The position numbers and the translations under genes were made by a program. The notes beneath the pieces were generated by a model. That model saw only the letters and a list, made by a program, of their open reading frames with translations. It searched no databases and was not told the DNA's origin. A stretch of DNA of 64,000 bases, taken from NCBI GenBank assembly GCA_008692225.1, contig VICG01000001.1:1786501-1850500 (forward strand), written 5' to 3'. Each line of letters begins with the position of its first letter. Positions within the stretch are counted from its first letter, which is position 1. Shown piece by piece: positions 60,844 to 64,000 of the stretch. This DNA comes from Monilinia fructicola. Lineage: Eukaryota; Ascomycota; Leotiomycetes; Helotiales; Sclerotiniaceae.

Positions 60844-61564
60844 ATGTTGGGCTGGTGAGCATTCTCTTATCTATGTGTTACCGCTGATATCATCATTCAT
60901 TTTGGCTTCGATTCCTGGATCAATAGCTAACATCAATGTCAACAACAGGTATCAGGCGAAATTGGCAGCTCGCCCTGTTCTTACTCAGAGTGTGACATCG
61001 GCAATCCTTTTCGCAACTGGAGATGTATTGGCACAACAATTGGTTGAGAAAAAGGGAATCAAAGACCATGAGATTGCTCGTACCGGTCGCATGGCTTTGT
61101 ATGGTGGCGGTGAGTAAAAAGCAAGAGCTTCATCTGAAAGGAAGAGGGAAATACTAATGAGCAACTTTTAGCTATCTTTGGTCCCATTGCCACAAACTGG
61201 TTCAAATTCCTCCAAAACCGTGTCGTCTTGAAGAACAAGAATCTCGAAATGGCCGCCCGAGTTGCCGCAGATCAATGTATTGTCGCACCTCTCAACTTGG
61301 GATTGTTCCTTACCACTATGTCTGTTCTCGAGGGAACTGATCCCAAGAAGAAGCTCGAAGCAAATTACTCTACCGCGCTTCAAAAAGAATTACATGATCT
61401 GGCCTGCTGTTCAGGCCGTCAACTTCAAACTCGTTCCTCTTGAGCATCGAGTTTTGGTCGTCAACATCGTCTCGTTGGGCTGGAACTGTTACCTCAGTTA
61501 CTTGAATGGTCGCAAATCAGACGTCACCGTTGAGAAGGTAGTTGAGAAGGTCAAAGAACTTTAA
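60844..61564 (+). CDS. sym1: Sym1/Mpv17-PMP22 family mitochondrial membrane protein
   Basis: Inner mitochondrial membrane protein of the Mpv17/PMP22 family. Yeast Sym1 is needed for growth on ethanol at high temperature. Three exons (60844-60854, 60949-61109, 61172-61564) with GT-AG introns encode about 187 aa. It starts [19 protein letters not shown] and contains [32 protein letters not shown] and [13 protein letters not shown]. The family signature [19 protein letters not shown] is followed by [14 protein letters not shown]. One base breaks the frame: five A at 61382-61386 where four would join ANYSTALQK to NYMIWPAVQ. The only frame that keeps the family motif needs that one-base change, so sequencing error is likely. 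Confidence 0.9.
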
Positions 61565-62487
61565 AAACGGTGCATACATGCATAGATACATACATATATG
61601 GCTATAAAATGGGTTCAATTGTATACTTTGGAACATAACGGACATGGTAGATTTTCCACAGACCTCGACTCGACTCGATAGACTTTCGCAGGTATTGCAT
61701 CATATCATAGCGAGGCGTTTAGGATTTCCAGGTTGCTTCAATTATACCAAAAGGTATAGATGGTATATTAAATCAATGCATCTAGAAAGGAATTGATGAT
61801 TTCCTGAAAGTGTTTTTGTGAGTGCATTCATTTATCAGTGACGTATGCCAGCCACCCCACGCATATCATATGTCCTTACCAAGTCTTTTGCTTGCAATTG
61901 CTGTACGCATTTGTATTTGATATAACCTTGGAAGTCATGGGATTCTGTTTCTTGATGGTATTTTTCACGTATTCAATATCATCATCATATAGAACTACCT
62001 AGCTAGGTAGGTATATGCCAAAGTCAATGAGTACTAGGTAGGCTATATTTACCTTACCCTTTCCAAGGTTTGTTCTGCAACTCTACTTTGTCTCTTTCTT
62101 GTTACCTTTTCCAAGGTTCTTGGTATTCCAAGTTATTCAGGTCCTGATGTTTCCAGTTTTATCTGTCAACATTTGCTGTATCCATTTCTGCAAATCAAAC
62201 CCTTGATGACTAATGATGGATGCATGACCAATCATCATCACCTGACTCACCGGACTCACATTGACTACGGCGTACTTCTACTCTGTACTCCGTACTTTGT
62301 ACAGAAACCCCAAGGCTTGAGCCGAGCCGAGCCTCAAACCTCAAAGCAGCAAGGGCCATCACGCACGCACCCACCAAGCAACACAGGGAAATCTGTACGG
62401 AGGACTGCAGTACCAGTAATATTCCAGTTCCATCTTCCTCAGGGCTACCGTGGACCTACTAGGGACGGACTAGTAGTTCACAATCGC
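61565..62487. other. intergenic, no gene seen
   Basis: Contains CTAGGTAGGTA motifs near 62000 and TACTCCGTACT near 62287. No coding frame was recognised. Confidence 0.5.
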
Positions 62488-63766
<1,279 letters not shown>

Positions 63767-64000
63767 ATGGCAGCTGTCGCAGCACCAACTGGCGAACAAG
63801 TTGACTTGTCAACCATTCCTATCTCACCTGAAGGTACCGGCAATTCAAATGAAAACACAAAACCTGCTGCAGATGGTGAACAAATAACTGTCTTCCATGA
63901 CAAGGACAACTTCAACGTGAAGCATCCTTTGATGAACAAATGGACTTTGTGGTTTACCAAGCCACCCAGTGGAAAAGTACTTTTATCCACCACCACCACC
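63767..64000 (+). CDS. translation initiation factor eIF4E (5' end, runs off window)
   Basis: The cap-binding subunit of eIF4F. The start ATG at 63767 sits in an A-rich context (CACAAAAATGG). The N-terminal extension MAAVAAPTGEQVDLSTIP is variable and Thr/Asn-rich. The conserved eIF4E core begins at about residue 57 with VKHPLMNKWTLWFTKPPSGK, including the HPL and W-x-L-W-F motifs. After SGK the codon would read VLLST; GTACTT at 63977 is a plausible donor, so the first intron probably starts there and the rest of the gene lies to the right of the window. No disruption seen. Confidence 0.92.
   Translation, partial: MAAVAAPTGEQVDLSTIPISPEGTGNSNENTKPAADGEQITVFHDKDNFNVKHPLMNKWTLWFTKPPSGKVLLSTTTT

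Overview
The window reads as a 64-kb piece of a filamentous ascomycete nuclear genome, most likely a leotiomycete close to Botrytis/Sclerotinia. The reasons are short GT-AG introns of about 50-190 bases, fungal-only families (DUF1769, fungal CBM1, PLB-type lysophospholipase, Ral2-like kelch/BTB, UNC93-like MFS), long intergenic spacers, abundant microsatellites and an AT-rich transposon block. The species assignment is inference from gene content; no search was possible.

Layout. 0-5.5 kb is a gene graveyard: two copies of one SAM-methyltransferase gene (a short 5' fragment at 2296 and a nearly full but broken copy at 4401) flank the relic of a rhodopsin-domain membrane protein. 5.8-20.5 kb is the housekeeping core: the FANCM-type helicase mph1 (minus), an UNC93-like transporter (minus, 3 exons), a GT4-type glycosyltransferase (plus) and the histone chaperone subunit hir1 (plus, 5 exons). 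23-33 kb holds secreted-protein genes in large spacers: a CBM1-bearing protein, an orphan secreted-type exon, an NPP1-domain (NLP) pseudogene and a lysophospholipase/PLB. 34.7-37.0 kb is an AT-rich repeat island with a trinucleotide array, a 237-bp MITE-like element and an 852-bp foldback element flanked by TA. A damaged cytochrome P450 follows (37.9-39.8 kb). 39.8-46.3 kb is mostly low-complexity DNA with a 73-bp minisatellite and an F-box-like relic. 46.3-54.4 kb carries three minus-strand genes: DUF1769, Ral2/LZTR1-like kelch-BTB, and 1-Cys peroxiredoxin. 57.8-61.6 kb has an MFS drug-type transporter and sym1 (Mpv17 family). A 560-bp (ATT)n array precedes the 5' end of the eIF4E gene, which runs off the right edge.

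The genes do not form one pathway: conserved core functions (DNA repair, nucleosome assembly, translation initiation, mitochondrial membrane, redox) alternate with accessory genes (P450, methyltransferase, NLP, transporters) that are broken or sit in repeats. I found no convincing new biological system.

The main hunt result is a quality or decay signal. Several otherwise perfectly conserved genes (mph1, PLB, sym1, the CBM1 protein, the MFS gene, the P450) are interrupted by one-base indels, mostly in short homopolymers. Late copies of the minisatellite lose one base from runs in the same way. This favours sequencing or assembly error for most of these breaks. The methyltransferase copies, the rhodopsin relic and the NPP1 gene show stop codons or heavier damage and look like true pseudogenes.
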